The notes under the pieces: generated by a model
Databases searched by the model: none
Told to the model about the DNA's origin: nothing
What the model saw: only the letters and a program-made list of their open reading frames with translations
Source of the DNA: Xylanimonas cellulosilytica DSM 15894
GTDB lineage: Bacteria; Actinomycetota; Actinomycetes; Actinomycetales; Cellulomonadaceae
NCBI RefSeq assembly: GCF_000024965.1
Contig: NC_013530.1
Location: forward strand, 2,294,001-2,358,000
Direction: 5' to 3'
Length of the DNA: 64,000 bases
In this document: one piece after another, positions 1 through 8,057 of the stretch
Numbering within the stretch: the first letter of the stretch is position 1
Layout: the number at the start of each line of letters is the position of its first letter
Program-made: the position numbers and the translations under genes

Positions 1-676
1 CGCGTCGTCCGACGGCGTGCACGACGAGCTCGGCCGCGACCAGAACGTCATGTACTACCTCACGGTGTACAACGAGCCGATGGTCCAGCCGGCCGAGCCG
101 GAGGACGTCGACGTCGAGGGCATCAAGCGCGGCATCCACCGCATCTCGGTCTCTGACGCGCAGGGCCCCAAGGCGCAGCTCCTCGCGTCGGGTGTCGGCG
201 TGCCGTGGGCGCTCGAGGCGCAGCAGCTCCTGCGCGACGACTGGGGCGTCTCGGCCGACGTGTGGTCCGTGACCTCCTGGACCGAGCTGCGCCGCGACGC
301 GCTGGCCGCCGAGCGCGAGGCGTTCGTGAACCCCGCCGCGGAGGCCCGGACCCCGTACGTCACGGAGAAGCTGGCCGGCACCGGTGGCCCGTTCGTCGCG
401 AGCAGCGACTACGACCACATGGTCCCCGACCAGATCCGCAAGTGGGTCCCGGGCGACTACGAGGTGCTGGGCGCCGACGGCTTCGGCTTCTCGGACACGC
501 GTGCCGCCGCCCGCCGCTTCTTCCTCATCGACGGCCCGTCGATGGTGGTCAAGACGCTGCAGGCCCTGGCCCGCCGTGGTGAGGTCGACGGCGCCGTCGT
601 CGGCCAGGCCATCGAGAAGTACCGCCTGCTGGACGTGAACGCGGGCACGTCGGGCAACGCGGGCGGCGACAGCTGA
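1..676 (+). CDS. aceE: Pyruvate dehydrogenase E1 component, homodimeric type, C-terminal part
   Basis: The frame is open from the first base of the window, so only about the last 224 residues of a roughly 900-residue thiamine-diphosphate enzyme are present. It decarboxylates pyruvate and passes the acetyl group to the E2 lipoyl domain in the cytoplasmic pyruvate dehydrogenase complex. The visible part is the C-terminal transketolase-like domain, with the family segments MYYLTVYNEP near the start, ASGVGVPWALEAQQLL, and VLGADGFGFSDTR, followed by a Gly/Ser-rich tail. A strong bidirectional terminator follows 22 bases after the stop. Its placement before fasR and the fab genes is usual in actinobacteria and puts the acetyl-CoA source beside fatty acid synthesis. 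Confidence 0.95.
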   Translation, partial: ASSDGVHDELGRDQNVMYYLTVYNEPMVQPAEPEDVDVEGIKRGIHRISVSDAQGPKAQLLASGVGVPWALEAQQLLRDDWGVSADVWSVTSWTELRRDALAAEREAFVNPAAEARTPYVTEKLAGTGGPFVASSDYDHMVPDQIRKWVPGDYEVLGADGFGFSDTRAAARRFFLIDGPSMVVKTLQALARRGEVDGAVVGQAIEKYRLLDVNAGTSGNAGGDS

Positions 677-697
677 CGCAGCCCGCCGACGCATGAC

Positions 698-735
698 GAA
701 GGGCCTGGGGTTTCGGACGAAACCCCAGGCCCTTC
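698..735. terminator. Bidirectional intrinsic terminator between aceE and the convergent gene
   Basis: A perfect 16-bp inverted repeat (698-713 with 720-735) encloses a 6-base loop, in the gap between the converging stops of aceE and the TPR-like gene. The stem has AAA/TTT at its apex rather than a trailing T-run, as is common in high-GC actinobacteria. It can serve both strands. Confidence 0.85.
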
Positions 736-745
736 GGTGTCGAGG

Positions 746-1453
746 TCAGGAGGTGGGCTGCTGCGCCTCCGCGTGCGCGGCGATGGCCTGCTCGAGCTCG
801 GGGCGCAGCCGCGAGATCGCCGCGGCGTCGGGGTAGAGGTCCAGGTTGGCCAGGTGCTGCTTGGCCTCGAACGGGCGATCGGCCTCGAGCGCGGCCAGCA
901 CGAGCTGCCGCCCGACCGACGGGTGGTGCTCGCGTGCTCGCCAGTGCCCGACGCCGAGGCCGAGCGCCTCGACCGGCATGCCGGCACCGCGCAGGATCTC
1001 CAGGCCGGCGGCGAGCGCCCGCCCTTCCGTGTCGCGCTCTGCGGCGGTCGCCAGGCGGCGGATCGCGCCCTCGGGGTCCGAGGCCAGGGAGAGGCGGCCG
1101 AGCTCGAGCAGCGGGTACCAGCCGCGCGGGTGGCCTGCGAGCTCCTCCGCGAGCGACCACACGGCCAGGTCCGCGGCGCGCTCGCGCTGCTCCACCGCCG
1201 TCTGCTCGTCGCCGGGCGCGGTCAGCGGGTCGTCCTCCAGGTGGGTGGACTCGGCAGCCCGGCGCCGCACCAGCTCGGCGAGCGCGTCGAACGCCCGCGC
1301 GTCGTTCGGGTCGTCGAGCAGCATGGCGCGCAACGCGTCCTCCTGCACCGTGTCGCCGCGGCGTCGGTCGGACGGCAGTGGACGCCGGGCGCCCACGGTC
1401 GAGGCCGAGAACGGTTTACGGAGCAGAGCACGAAGACGGGGCACAAGAGCCAT
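746..1453 (-). CDS. Conserved hypothetical protein, TPR-like helical repeats
   Basis: A 235-residue cytoplasmic protein without signal peptide or membrane segment. The basic N-terminus (MALVPRLRALLRKPF) is followed by an Ala/Leu/Arg/Glu-rich body that reads as paired helices: a segment DPNDARAFDALAEL and later WYPLLELGRLSLASDPEGAIRRL resemble tetratricopeptide units, so a protein-binding helical solenoid is likely. The start at 1453 is chosen because TATGGT lies exactly 6 nt upstream, matching the leaderless pattern seen elsewhere in the window; the frame is open further upstream without good start signals. It is convergent with aceE and divergent from fasR. I do not recognise a specific function. 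Confidence 0.7.
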   Translation of the reverse strand: MALVPRLRALLRKPFSASTVGARRPLPSDRRRGDTVQEDALRAMLLDDPNDARAFDALAELVRRRAAESTHLEDDPLTAPGDEQTAVEQRERAADLAVWSLAEELAGHPRGWYPLLELGRLSLASDPEGAIRRLATAAERDTEGRALAAGLEILRGAGMPVEALGLGVGHWRAREHHPSVGRQLVLAALEADRPFEAKQHLANLDLYPDAAAISRLRPELEQAIAAHAEAQQPTS

Positions 1454-1578
1454 ACGTCGACCATAACCACAACCCGACCCCACGGGCAGTCCCGTGCCTG
1501 TCCTCATCTGTCCCGCGCCCCGTGCCGTTTGTCACTTCCCCACAACCGTGGCATCCATCTGTACGCCCTCGGGACACG

Positions 1579-1590
1579 TATCCTCGACAC
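1579..1590 (+). promoter_or_regulatory. Probable leaderless promoter -10 of fasR
   Basis: TATCCT at 1579-1584 lies 6 nt before the GTG at 1591 and there is no purine-rich Shine-Dalgarno site. Transcription would start at or one base before the start codon. No convincing -35 is visible. Confidence 0.5.
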
Positions 1591-2775
1591 GTGACCCGCT
1601 CCTCGACCCACGCCGATCGCACCCTCGAGCACCGCGCCGCGACGGTCCAGCGGGTCCGCGAGGGCGCCGGCACCCTCACCAACGCCGCCCTGCGCCGGCT
1701 CGACGACGAGCTCCCGTGGTACCGCGACCTGCCCGCCGAGGACCGCAGCTATGTGGGCATGGTCGCCCAGTCCGGCATCCGGTCGTTCGTCACCTGGTTC
1801 GCGGACCCGTCGGCACCGCCCAGCGGCGTCGGCGAGATGTTCTCCGCCGCGCCGCGCGAGCTGACGCAGTCGATCTCGTTGCAGCACACGCTGCAGCTCG
1901 TGCGCCTGATGGTCGACGTCGTCGAGTCGCACGCGGCCGAGATCGCCGCCCCGGGCGCGGAGCGCGAGGTGCGCGAGGCCGTGCTGCGCTACTCGCGCGA
2001 GGTCGCGTTCTCGGCAGCCGAGGTGTACGCCCGCGCCGCAGAGATGCGCGGCGCGTGGGACGCGCGCCTGGAGGCGCTGGTGGTCGACGCGCTGGTGCGC
2101 GGCGACGGCGACGACGCGGTCCGTTCACGCGTGTCCGCGCTCGGCTGGTCCGGCCGCGGCCGCACGCTGGTGATCGTCGGCACGACGACGACGGCGCTGG
2201 ACGAGCTGCGGACCGCCGACCTGCGGCGGGCCGCGCGGCGGGCCGCCGGGGACGCGCTCGTGGGGATCCACGGCGACCGGGTGGTGCTCGTGCTCGGTGG
2301 CGAGGGAGACCTCATGGCCGCCGCAACCAGCCTGCTCTCCAAGTTCGGGCCCGGGCCCGTCGTCATCGGCGGGCTCGTCCCGTCCGTCGCGGAAGCGTCG
2401 CGCTCGGCGGCGGCTGCCCTGGCCGGGCTCGCCGCGGCACCCGCGTGGCCGCAGGCACCGCGCCCCGTGATGGCCGACGACCTGCTGCCCGAGCGGGTGC
2501 TCATCGGCGACGCCGCCGCGCGCACCACCCTGGTGGAGCAGGCGTACCGCCCGCTGGCCGGCGCCGGCGGTGCCGTGCTGGAGACGCTCACGGCGTATCT
2601 GGGCACCGGCCGCTCGCTCGAGGCGGCGGCCCGGCAGCTCTACGTGCACCCCAACACGGTGCGCTACCGGCTGCGCAAGGTTTCGGAGATCACCGGGTGG
2701 AACCCGCTGGACGCCCGAGAGTCGTTCGTCCTCCAGGTCGCGATGGCGCTCGGGCAGCTCACCACGGGCGCCTGA
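1591..2775 (+). CDS. fasR: PucR-family regulator of fatty acid synthesis (FasR-like)
   Basis: A 394-residue DNA-binding regulator. The C-terminal 60 residues carry the PucR-type helix-turn-helix, with LEAAARQLYVHPNTVRYRLR and the trailing ITGWNPLDARESFVLQVAMAL; the preceding 300 residues form the sensing and GGDEF-like middle region typical of the family. In Streptomyces and Mycobacterium the gene immediately upstream of fabD encodes FasR, which activates the fabD-fabH-acpP-fabF operon and responds to long-chain acyl-CoA; that position is the same here, with a 118-bp gap to fabD. The frame is open far upstream (to 934), but that part is antisense to the previous gene; GTG 1591 is chosen for its promoter spacing. 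Confidence 0.88.
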   Translation: MTRSSTHADRTLEHRAATVQRVREGAGTLTNAALRRLDDELPWYRDLPAEDRSYVGMVAQSGIRSFVTWFADPSAPPSGVGEMFSAAPRELTQSISLQHTLQLVRLMVDVVESHAAEIAAPGAEREVREAVLRYSREVAFSAAEVYARAAEMRGAWDARLEALVVDALVRGDGDDAVRSRVSALGWSGRGRTLVIVGTTTTALDELRTADLRRAARRAAGDALVGIHGDRVVLVLGGEGDLMAAATSLLSKFGPGPVVIGGLVPSVAEASRSAAAALAGLAAAPAWPQAPRPVMADDLLPERVLIGDAAARTTLVEQAYRPLAGAGGAVLETLTAYLGTGRSLEAAARQLYVHPNTVRYRLRKVSEITGWNPLDARESFVLQVAMALGQLTTGA

Positions 2776-2893
2776 TCGCGCTGCCCCGCACGCCGGAACC
2801 ACCGCCGAGTTGTCGGAACCCCACAAGGGGCCTCGGGCAGGTTCGTGCCTGTCGGTACGCGCCGCACCGGACACGGTCTGCCACGGTTGACCC

Positions 2894-3859
2894 GTGCTTG
2901 CCGTCGTCTGCCCTGGACAGGGCTCTCAGACCCCCGGGATGCTCGCGCCTTGGCTCGAGCTCCCCGGCGTCCCCGACCAGATCGCCGCGTTCTCCGATGC
3001 CGCCGGTCTCGACCTCGCCGCCCACGGGACGACGTCGGACGCCGACACCATCCGGGACACGGCGGTGGCCCAGCCGCTCATCGTCGCCTCCTCGCTGCTC
3101 GCGTGGCGCGTGATCCTCGACGGCGGGGCGCTGGCGGGCCGTGACGCCGCCGAGGTCGTCGACGTGACCGCCGGTCACTCGGTCGGCGAGGTCGCCGCCG
3201 CGGCCGTCGCGGGGGTGCTCGACGACGTCGGCGCCGTCGGCCTGGTGACGCGCCGCGCGCAGGCGATGGCGAAGGCCGCCGCTGCCGCGCCGTCGGGCAT
3301 GAGCGCCGTCGTCGGGGGCGACCCTGCGGAGGTGCTGGCCGCGATCGAGGCCGCGGGCCTGTGGCCCGCGAACGTCAACGGTGCCGGGCAGACCGTCGCG
3401 GGCGGTGCCCTGGAGCACCTGTCCACGCTGGCACTGAACCCGCCCGCCCGCGCCCGCGTCATCCCCCTGCAGGTGGCCGGGGCGTTCCACACGCCCTTCA
3501 TGGACGCCGCGCGCGAGGAGTTCGAGCAGGTCACCGCGCAGTGGCCGGCGAACGACCCGCGGATCACGTTCCTCGCCGACCTCGACGGGCAGCCGCACGG
3601 CACGGGCGCCGAGACGCTCGCACGGCTCGCCGGCCAGGTCACCGCCCCGGTGCGCTGGGACCTGGTCATGGACGGGCTCGCCGCCCGCGGCGTGACCGCC
3701 GTCCTGGAGCTCGCCCCCGGCGGTGTCCTCACCGGGCTCGCCAAGCGCGCGCTCAAGGGCGTCGAGCTCCTCGCGGTGAAGTCGCCCGACGACGTCGAGG
3801 CGGCCCGCGACCTCATCGCCCGCCACTCCACCGCAGTCCCGAACGGAGTCGACGCATGA
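2894..3859 (+). CDS. fabD: Malonyl-CoA:acyl carrier protein transacylase
   Basis: This 321-residue cytoplasmic enzyme moves malonyl from CoA to ACP, supplying the extender unit for type II fatty acid synthesis. The family fingerprints are all present: CPGQGSQ at residues 6-12, the nucleophile elbow GHSVGE at 94-99 (Ser96), and the catalytic His199 in AFHTPF. The GTG at 2894 gives the canonical N-terminus directly before the GQGSQ loop. It begins the fab operon and overlaps fabH by 4 bp (ATGA), implying translational coupling. Confidence 0.97.
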   Translation: MLAVVCPGQGSQTPGMLAPWLELPGVPDQIAAFSDAAGLDLAAHGTTSDADTIRDTAVAQPLIVASSLLAWRVILDGGALAGRDAAEVVDVTAGHSVGEVAAAAVAGVLDDVGAVGLVTRRAQAMAKAAAAAPSGMSAVVGGDPAEVLAAIEAAGLWPANVNGAGQTVAGGALEHLSTLALNPPARARVIPLQVAGAFHTPFMDAAREEFEQVTAQWPANDPRITFLADLDGQPHGTGAETLARLAGQVTAPVRWDLVMDGLAARGVTAVLELAPGGVLTGLAKRALKGVELLAVKSPDDVEAARDLIARHSTAVPNGVDA

Positions 3860-4857
3860 CCGTCCTCAAGCAGGCCCAGCCGGCCGCGTACTCGCGCATC
3901 CTCGGCATCGGGGGCGAGCGCGGCGAGCTGGTCGTCACCAACGACGACATCGCCGGCCCGATCGACTCCTCCGACGAGTGGATCCGGCAGCGCACCGGCA
4001 TCATCACGCGCCGCCGCGCGGGCGCCGACCGTGACGTGCTGGACCTCGCCGAGGTCGCGTCCGCCAAGGCGATCGCCGCCGCGGGCATCGCGCCCGAGGA
4101 GATCGACGCCGTCGTCATGTCGACGATCTCGCACTTCGTGCAGACGCCGTCGGCCGCCGCGATCCTCGCCGACCGCATCGGCGCCAACCCGGCCGCCGCC
4201 TACGACATCTCCGCCGCGTGCGCGGGCTACTGCTACGCCATCGGCCAGGCGGACGCCCTGGTGCGCTCCGGCAACGCCCGCAACGTCCTGGTCGTCGGTG
4301 CCGAGAAGCTCTCGGAGATCATCGACCCGACGGACCGCTCCATCTCGTTCCTGCTGGGCGACGGCGCGGGTGCCGCCGTCGTCGGCACCTCGGACACGCC
4401 GGGCATCGGCCCGACGGTCTGGGGCTCGGACGGCTCCAAGGCGAGCTCGATCCGCCAGACGCACTCGTGGACGGACCTGCGCGCCGACCCGTCGCTCGGC
4501 TGGCCGACGCTGCGCCAGGACGGGCAGACCGTGTTCAAGTGGGCCGGCTTCCAGGTCGCCAAGTTCGCACAGGCGGCGATGGACGCGGCGGGCGTGGGCC
4601 CCGAGGACATCGACGTGTTCGTGCCGCACCAGGCGAACATGCGGATCATCGACCAGCTCCTGAAGCAGCTCAAGCTGCCGGACTCCGTCGTCGTCGGCCG
4701 CGACATCGCGGACACCGGCAACACCTCGGCCGCCTCGGTGCCGCTCGCCATCGAGCGGTTGCAGGCCGAGGGCCAGGTCAAGCCGGGCGACGTCTGCCTC
4801 CAGCTCGGCTTCGGTGCCGGCCTGGTGTACGCCGCCCAGGTCGTCGTCCTGCCCTGA
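3856..4857 (+). CDS. fabH: Beta-ketoacyl-ACP synthase III
   Basis: A 333-residue condensing enzyme that starts fatty acid synthesis by joining acyl-CoA and malonyl-ACP. The Cys-His-Asn triad is visible: Cys122 in ISAACAGYCYA, His258 in VPHQANMR and Asn289 in DTGNTSAAS. In actinobacteria it usually accepts branched starters, consistent with iso/anteiso lipids, though specificity cannot be read from the sequence. The ATG at 3856 overlaps the fabD stop; the long open frame upstream of it (from 3361) is a shadow inside fabD. Confidence 0.97.
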   Translation: MTVLKQAQPAAYSRILGIGGERGELVVTNDDIAGPIDSSDEWIRQRTGIITRRRAGADRDVLDLAEVASAKAIAAAGIAPEEIDAVVMSTISHFVQTPSAAAILADRIGANPAAAYDISAACAGYCYAIGQADALVRSGNARNVLVVGAEKLSEIIDPTDRSISFLLGDGAGAAVVGTSDTPGIGPTVWGSDGSKASSIRQTHSWTDLRADPSLGWPTLRQDGQTVFKWAGFQVAKFAQAAMDAAGVGPEDIDVFVPHQANMRIIDQLLKQLKLPDSVVVGRDIADTGNTSAASVPLAIERLQAEGQVKPGDVCLQLGFGAGLVYAAQVVVLP

Positions 4858-4873
4858 GTTTCACCACCCACCC

Positions 4874-4898
4874 GGTGGTTGAGCCCGTCGAGACCACC
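4874..4898 (+). repeat. 25-bp intergenic palindrome, variant copy
   Basis: A one-off variant of the ggtggttgagcctgtcgaaaccacc family (here gagcccgtcgagaccacc), lying between fabH and acpP inside the fab operon. The two outer arms (ggtgg and ccacc) are complementary. It may form a small RNA hairpin that tunes expression between the two genes. Confidence 0.85.
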
Positions 4899-4927
4899 TG
4901 AACCCCTCCCCGAAAGAAGGAACCACC

Positions 4928-5176
4928 ATGGCTTTCACCAACGAAGAGATCCTCGAGGGCCTCGCCGAGATCGTCGCCGAGGAGACCGGCCTGCCGACCG
5001 ACGCCGTCCAGCTCGGCAAGTCCTTCACCGACGACCTCGACATCGACTCGCTGTCGATGATGACGATCGTGACGCACGCCGAGGACAAGTTCGACGTCCG
5101 CATCCCCGACGAGGCCGTCAAGGACCTCACGACCGTGGGCGACGCCGTGAGCTTCATCGCCGGCGCCCAGGCCTGA
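4928..5176 (+). CDS. acpP: Acyl carrier protein
   Basis: An 82-residue acidic four-helix protein that carries growing acyl chains on 4'-phosphopantetheine. The attachment site is Ser41 in the DSL motif (DLDIDSLSMM), and the length is normal for the family. A strong purine-rich ribosome binding site (gaaagaagga, 4911-4920) precedes the ATG, fitting the need for high ACP abundance. It lies between fabH and fabF, with palindromic repeats in both flanking gaps. Confidence 0.97.
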   Translation: MAFTNEEILEGLAEIVAEETGLPTDAVQLGKSFTDDLDIDSLSMMTIVTHAEDKFDVRIPDEAVKDLTTVGDAVSFIAGAQA

Positions 5177-5186
5177 CGACCCCCTC

Positions 5187-5236
5187 GGTGGTTGAGCCTG
5201 TCGAAACCACCCGTGGTCTCGGCACGCTCGACCACC
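5187..5236. repeat. Perfect 25-bp palindrome plus degenerate inverted copy
   Basis: The consensus copy ggtggttgagcctgtcgaaaccacc occupies 5187-5211; a degenerate copy in opposite orientation follows at 5213-5236. Together they can fold into a longer hairpin between acpP and fabF. Confidence 0.85.
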
Positions 5237-5265
5237 GAACCCTCACAGACCCAGGAGTCCTCACC

Positions 5266-6510
5266 ATGACCGCACCACGCGACGTCGTCGTCACGGGGAT
5301 CGGCGCCACCACCCCGCTCGGTGGTGACGCCCCCTCCACGTGGACCGCCGCACTGGCCGGCGAGTCGGGCGCACGCCCGTTCGAGAACGACTGGGCCGAG
5401 AAGTACGAGCTGCCGGTGACCTTCGGCGCGACCATCAAGGTCAAGCCGGAGGAGGTGCTCGCCCGCCCCGAGCTCAAGCGCATGGACCCGTCCACGCAGT
5501 ACGCGATCATCGCGACGCGCGAGGCGTGGGCCGACGCCGGCTCTCCCGAGGTGGACGGCGAGCGCCTCGGCGCCGTCGTCTCCTCCGGCATCGGCGGCAT
5601 CTGGACGACGCTCGACGGCTGGGACACGCTGCGCGAGCGCGGTGCCCGCCGCATGCTGCCGATGACCGTCCCGATGCTCATGCCGAACTCGCCGGCCGCA
5701 TACGTCGAGCTCGAGATCGGCGCCCAGGCCGGGGCCCACGCCCTGGTCTCGGCGTGCGCGTCGGGGGCGGAGGCGATCGGGTACGGCATCGAGATGATCC
5801 GCAGCGGTCGTGCCGACGTCGTCGTCGCCGGTGGCACCGAGGCGACCATGCACCCGATGCCGATCGCCGCGTTCGCGGCGTCGCGCACGCTGTCGCTGCG
5901 CAACGACGACCCGCAGGGCGCCTCGCGGCCCTACGACGTCGACCGGGACGGCTTCGTCATCGGGGAGGGCGCCGCGATCGTGGTGCTCGAGTCCGCGGAG
6001 CACGCCGCCGCCCGCGGTGCGCGCGTCTACGCCAAGCTGGCGGGCGTGGGCCTCAGCTCCGACGCGTACCACATCACCTCCCCCGACCCCGAGGGCAAGG
6101 GGCAGCGGGCGGCGATGCGCCGCGCACTGGAGATGGCCGGCGCGGCTCCCTCCGACGTCGTGCACATCAACGCGCACGCCACGTCCACGAAGGTCGGCGA
6201 CCTGACCGAGACGAACTCGATCCGCACCCTGCTGGGCGGCGAGACCGACCACGTGCTGCTGTCGGCCACCAAGTCGATGACCGGTCACCTGCTCGGTGGT
6301 GCGGGCGCCCTGGAGACGGTGTTCACCGTCAAGGCGGTACACGAGCGCCTCGCTCCCCCGACCATCAACGTGGCCACCCCGGACCCCGAGCTGAAGGTGC
6401 CGCTGGTCCGTGACGTCCCCGCAGCGCTGCCCGCGGGCGACGTCGTCGCGATCAACAACTCGTTCGGCTTCGGCGGGCACAACGTGGCCCTGGTGGTCAC
6501 GAACGCGTAG
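5266..6510 (+). CDS. fabF: Beta-ketoacyl-ACP synthase II
   Basis: A 414-residue elongation condensing enzyme. The active-site Cys164 lies in VSACASGAEA, and the two catalytic histidines are His304 (INAHATSTKVGD) and His341 (SMTGHLLGGAG); the C-terminal GFGGHN loop is intact. ATG 5266 is used rather than the longer upstream frame, which crosses the repeats. The last codons, GTG GTC ACG AAC GCG TAG, coincide with a 14-bp direct repeat that recurs at 8704, where the frame reads LVVTNA followed by TGA. I infer that the original end was displaced by an insertion and that the present last codon and stop come from the element. Confidence 0.96.
   Translation: MTAPRDVVVTGIGATTPLGGDAPSTWTAALAGESGARPFENDWAEKYELPVTFGATIKVKPEEVLARPELKRMDPSTQYAIIATREAWADAGSPEVDGERLGAVVSSGIGGIWTTLDGWDTLRERGARRMLPMTVPMLMPNSPAAYVELEIGAQAGAHALVSACASGAEAIGYGIEMIRSGRADVVVAGGTEATMHPMPIAAFAASRTLSLRNDDPQGASRPYDVDRDGFVIGEGAAIVVLESAEHAAARGARVYAKLAGVGLSSDAYHITSPDPEGKGQRAAMRRALEMAGAAPSDVVHINAHATSTKVGDLTETNSIRTLLGGETDHVLLSATKSMTGHLLGGAGALETVFTVKAVHERLAPPTINVATPDPELKVPLVRDVPAALPAGDVVAINNSFGFGGHNVALVVTNA
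6493..6506 (+). repeat. Left 14-bp direct repeat (candidate attachment core)
   Basis: gtggtcacgaacgc, the last coding bases of fabF; identical to 8704-8717. Confidence 0.75.
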
Positions 6511-6524
6511 AAACATGTAGCCGC
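6511..6524 (+). repeat. Left 14-bp inverted repeat of the fabF element
   Basis: aaacatgtagccgc begins directly after the fabF TAG; the exact reverse complement lies at 8680-8693. Confidence 0.8.
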
Positions 6525-6559
6525 GTTCTCGCTGGTCAAGGCGCTAGCGAGTAACCCGG

Positions 6560-6874
6560 ATGGGGTGTGTCGGCTCTGGAAGCGCCTGCCAAGAGCCGAA
6601 CACGGCCACTGTGCTGCCCTGGGCGTCGGGGCGGCGAGCGACCCAGACAGTGCACAACTCGCGCAGGATCGCCGCAATCTCGCCGCCCGGGGCAGTGCCC
6701 CACTTCTCTAGCAGACTGACCGCGCGCATCGTCTGGGAGCACGACGGCGAGGAATGGATCGACACCCGCACCACCGCCTACACCCACGACGCCGTCCTCG
6801 TCATCATCACCGACAAGCGCCTCCGCCAACGCGTCGCCGCCTGGCTCACCCCCACCGACGTCCGACGCCGGTAA
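6560..6874 (+). pseudogene. Gene fragment, unknown function, probably 5'-truncated
   Basis: The frame from ATG 6560 gives 104 residues, but only about the last 52 codons (from about 6716, ARIVWEHDGEEWIDTRTT onward to VRRR) have the almost uniform G/C third positions of real genes here. The first half has weaker codon bias and reads poorly as protein. An internal GTG at 6695 could start a 59-residue product. I read this as the 3' end of a small actinobacterial gene joined to foreign or decayed sequence on entering the element. No function is recognised, and a competing minus-strand frame over 6544-6720 is also weak. Confidence 0.35.
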
Positions 6875-7015
6875 CATGACGGCGCTCGCGGCCCAGCGCT
6901 CGGCCGCCGCGCCTGCGGACGCGCCGCGCAGGCAGCGGTGTGCGATCGACCACACCCCCACGGGCAATCAGTGCCACCAGCACATCAGCCCGGCGCTCGC
7001 GGCCACACTCGCTGC

Positions 7016-7837
7016 ATGTCCAAGAAGCCCAAGCCCGACGAGGCCCCCGACACCCCCACCACCGAGAAGCGCCGCTCCTGGTTCGCTCGGCACAAGATCC
7101 TGACCCTCCTCGGCGCCGTCGTCCTGATCGTGGCCGCGACCCAGCTCGGCTCGGGTGGCGACGAACCGGCGCCATCAGCCGACCCCACGGTGACGACGCC
7201 GGCCGAGACGGACGAGGCCGATGCCACCGACGGCGTCGAGGAGGTCGCCGACGACGAGCCGGCCGTCGAGGAGCCCGCAGAGGATCCGGCCGACGAGCTC
7301 GCCGACCGCTACCCCGTCTTCGACGTCGTCGAGCAGTCCGGCACCGGCGACTCCGTGATCGCCGTCCCGGCCGCGGCGGGCATGGTCACCATGACCCACG
7401 ACGGCAGCGCCAACTTCGCCGTCGTCGTCCTCGACGCCGAGAACGCCTCGACCGGCGACCTGCTCGCCAACACCATCGGCGCGCACTCCGGCACCGCGGC
7501 GTTCGGCCTGAGCGCTATCTCGGGCGACCCGGCCAACTTGCAGATCACCGCCGACGGCAACTGGACCATCACCATCGCCCCGCTCGCCTCGGCGCCCGCC
7601 CTGCCCGAGTCCGGTACGGGCGACGGCGTGTTCCGGCACGACGGCGCCGCCGCCGTCTGGGCGCTCACCCATGACGGCTCGGCGAACTTCGCCGTCCTGC
7701 AGTACACGGACGGCCTGTTCGACATGCCCCTGCTCGTCAACGAGATCGGCGCCTACTCCGGCACCGTCCCCGCCAAGGCCGGCCCGTCGATCGTCACCAT
7801 CACCGCCGACGGCAACTGGACCCTCGCCCAGCAGTAG
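7016..7837 (+). CDS. Membrane-anchored protein with two tandem repeat domains
   Basis: A 273-residue protein of unknown function. Order of parts: basic cytoplasmic N-terminus (MSKKPKPDEAP...KRRSWFARHK), one membrane helix at about residues 29-45 (ILTLLGAVVLIVAATQL), a Pro/Glu/Asp-rich linker to about residue 100, then two homologous domains of about 80 residues. Each domain has the pattern SGTGD...(M/L)THDGSANFAV...IGA(H/Y)SGT...ITADGNWT, suggesting an extracytoplasmic beta-sandwich repeat. ATG 7016 directly precedes the basic stretch. It is cargo of the element at the fabF end and is followed by a strong terminator. Similar acidic-linker, repeat-tail proteins occur in actinobacteria and their prophages, but I cannot name the family. 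Confidence 0.75.
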   Translation: MSKKPKPDEAPDTPTTEKRRSWFARHKILTLLGAVVLIVAATQLGSGGDEPAPSADPTVTTPAETDEADATDGVEEVADDEPAVEEPAEDPADELADRYPVFDVVEQSGTGDSVIAVPAAAGMVTMTHDGSANFAVVVLDAENASTGDLLANTIGAHSGTAAFGLSAISGDPANLQITADGNWTITIAPLASAPALPESGTGDGVFRHDGAAAVWALTHDGSANFAVLQYTDGLFDMPLLVNEIGAYSGTVPAKAGPSIVTITADGNWTLAQQ

Positions 7838-7851
7838 CACTCCCCCACCGG

Positions 7852-7896
7852 ACGACGCCGCCCCCACCACCATCATGGTGGCGGGGGCGGCGTCGT
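7852..7896. terminator. Intrinsic terminator after the repeat-domain gene
   Basis: An inverted repeat of about 20 bp with one mismatch (core gacgccgcccccaccacc versus ggtggcgggggcggcgtc) and a tight loop, followed by ttctct. It lies 15 bases after the 7016-7837 stop and also faces the leftward remnant. Confidence 0.8.
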
Positions 7897-7904
7897 TCTC
7901 TGGG

Positions 7905-8057
7905 TCAGGAGCCGAGCGCGGCACGGACGAGGTCGAGGCGTCGGCCGTCGTCGCCCTGGTGGATGTAGCGCGCCGTGGTGGCCTCGTCCCGGTTGGCGGG
8001 GGCGTCTCGTCATGCCCGGGCGATCTTGGCGACGTCACCCTCGGGCAGCGCGCCCAT
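7905..8057 (-). pseudogene. Possible C-terminal remnant of a tyrosine recombinase
   Basis: Read leftward from ATG 8057, 50 codons are open except for one TGA at 8010-8012. The text after it, NRDEATTARYIHQGDDGRRL, resembles the end of phage-type integrases, where a box II region of the form GH..xxTTxxYxH carries the nucleophilic tyrosine. Codon bias is strong (G/C at nearly every third base), so it was probably coding recently. The arginine-containing catalytic core is absent. The match is short, so the identity is tentative, but an integrase tail is what the direct-repeat-bounded element would need. It overlaps the end of the HIRAN gene by 23 bp. Confidence 0.35.

Noticed and set aside
934-1590. 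Upstream extension of fasR by 219 codons
   Set aside because: The extension is antisense to the TPR-like gene and lacks homology; GTG 1591 has a matching -10.
6993-7015. Upstream start for the two-repeat membrane protein at 6938
   Set aside because: The added residues are Pro/His/Arg-rich and unlike a signal; ATG 7016 gives a normal basic N-terminus before the membrane helix.
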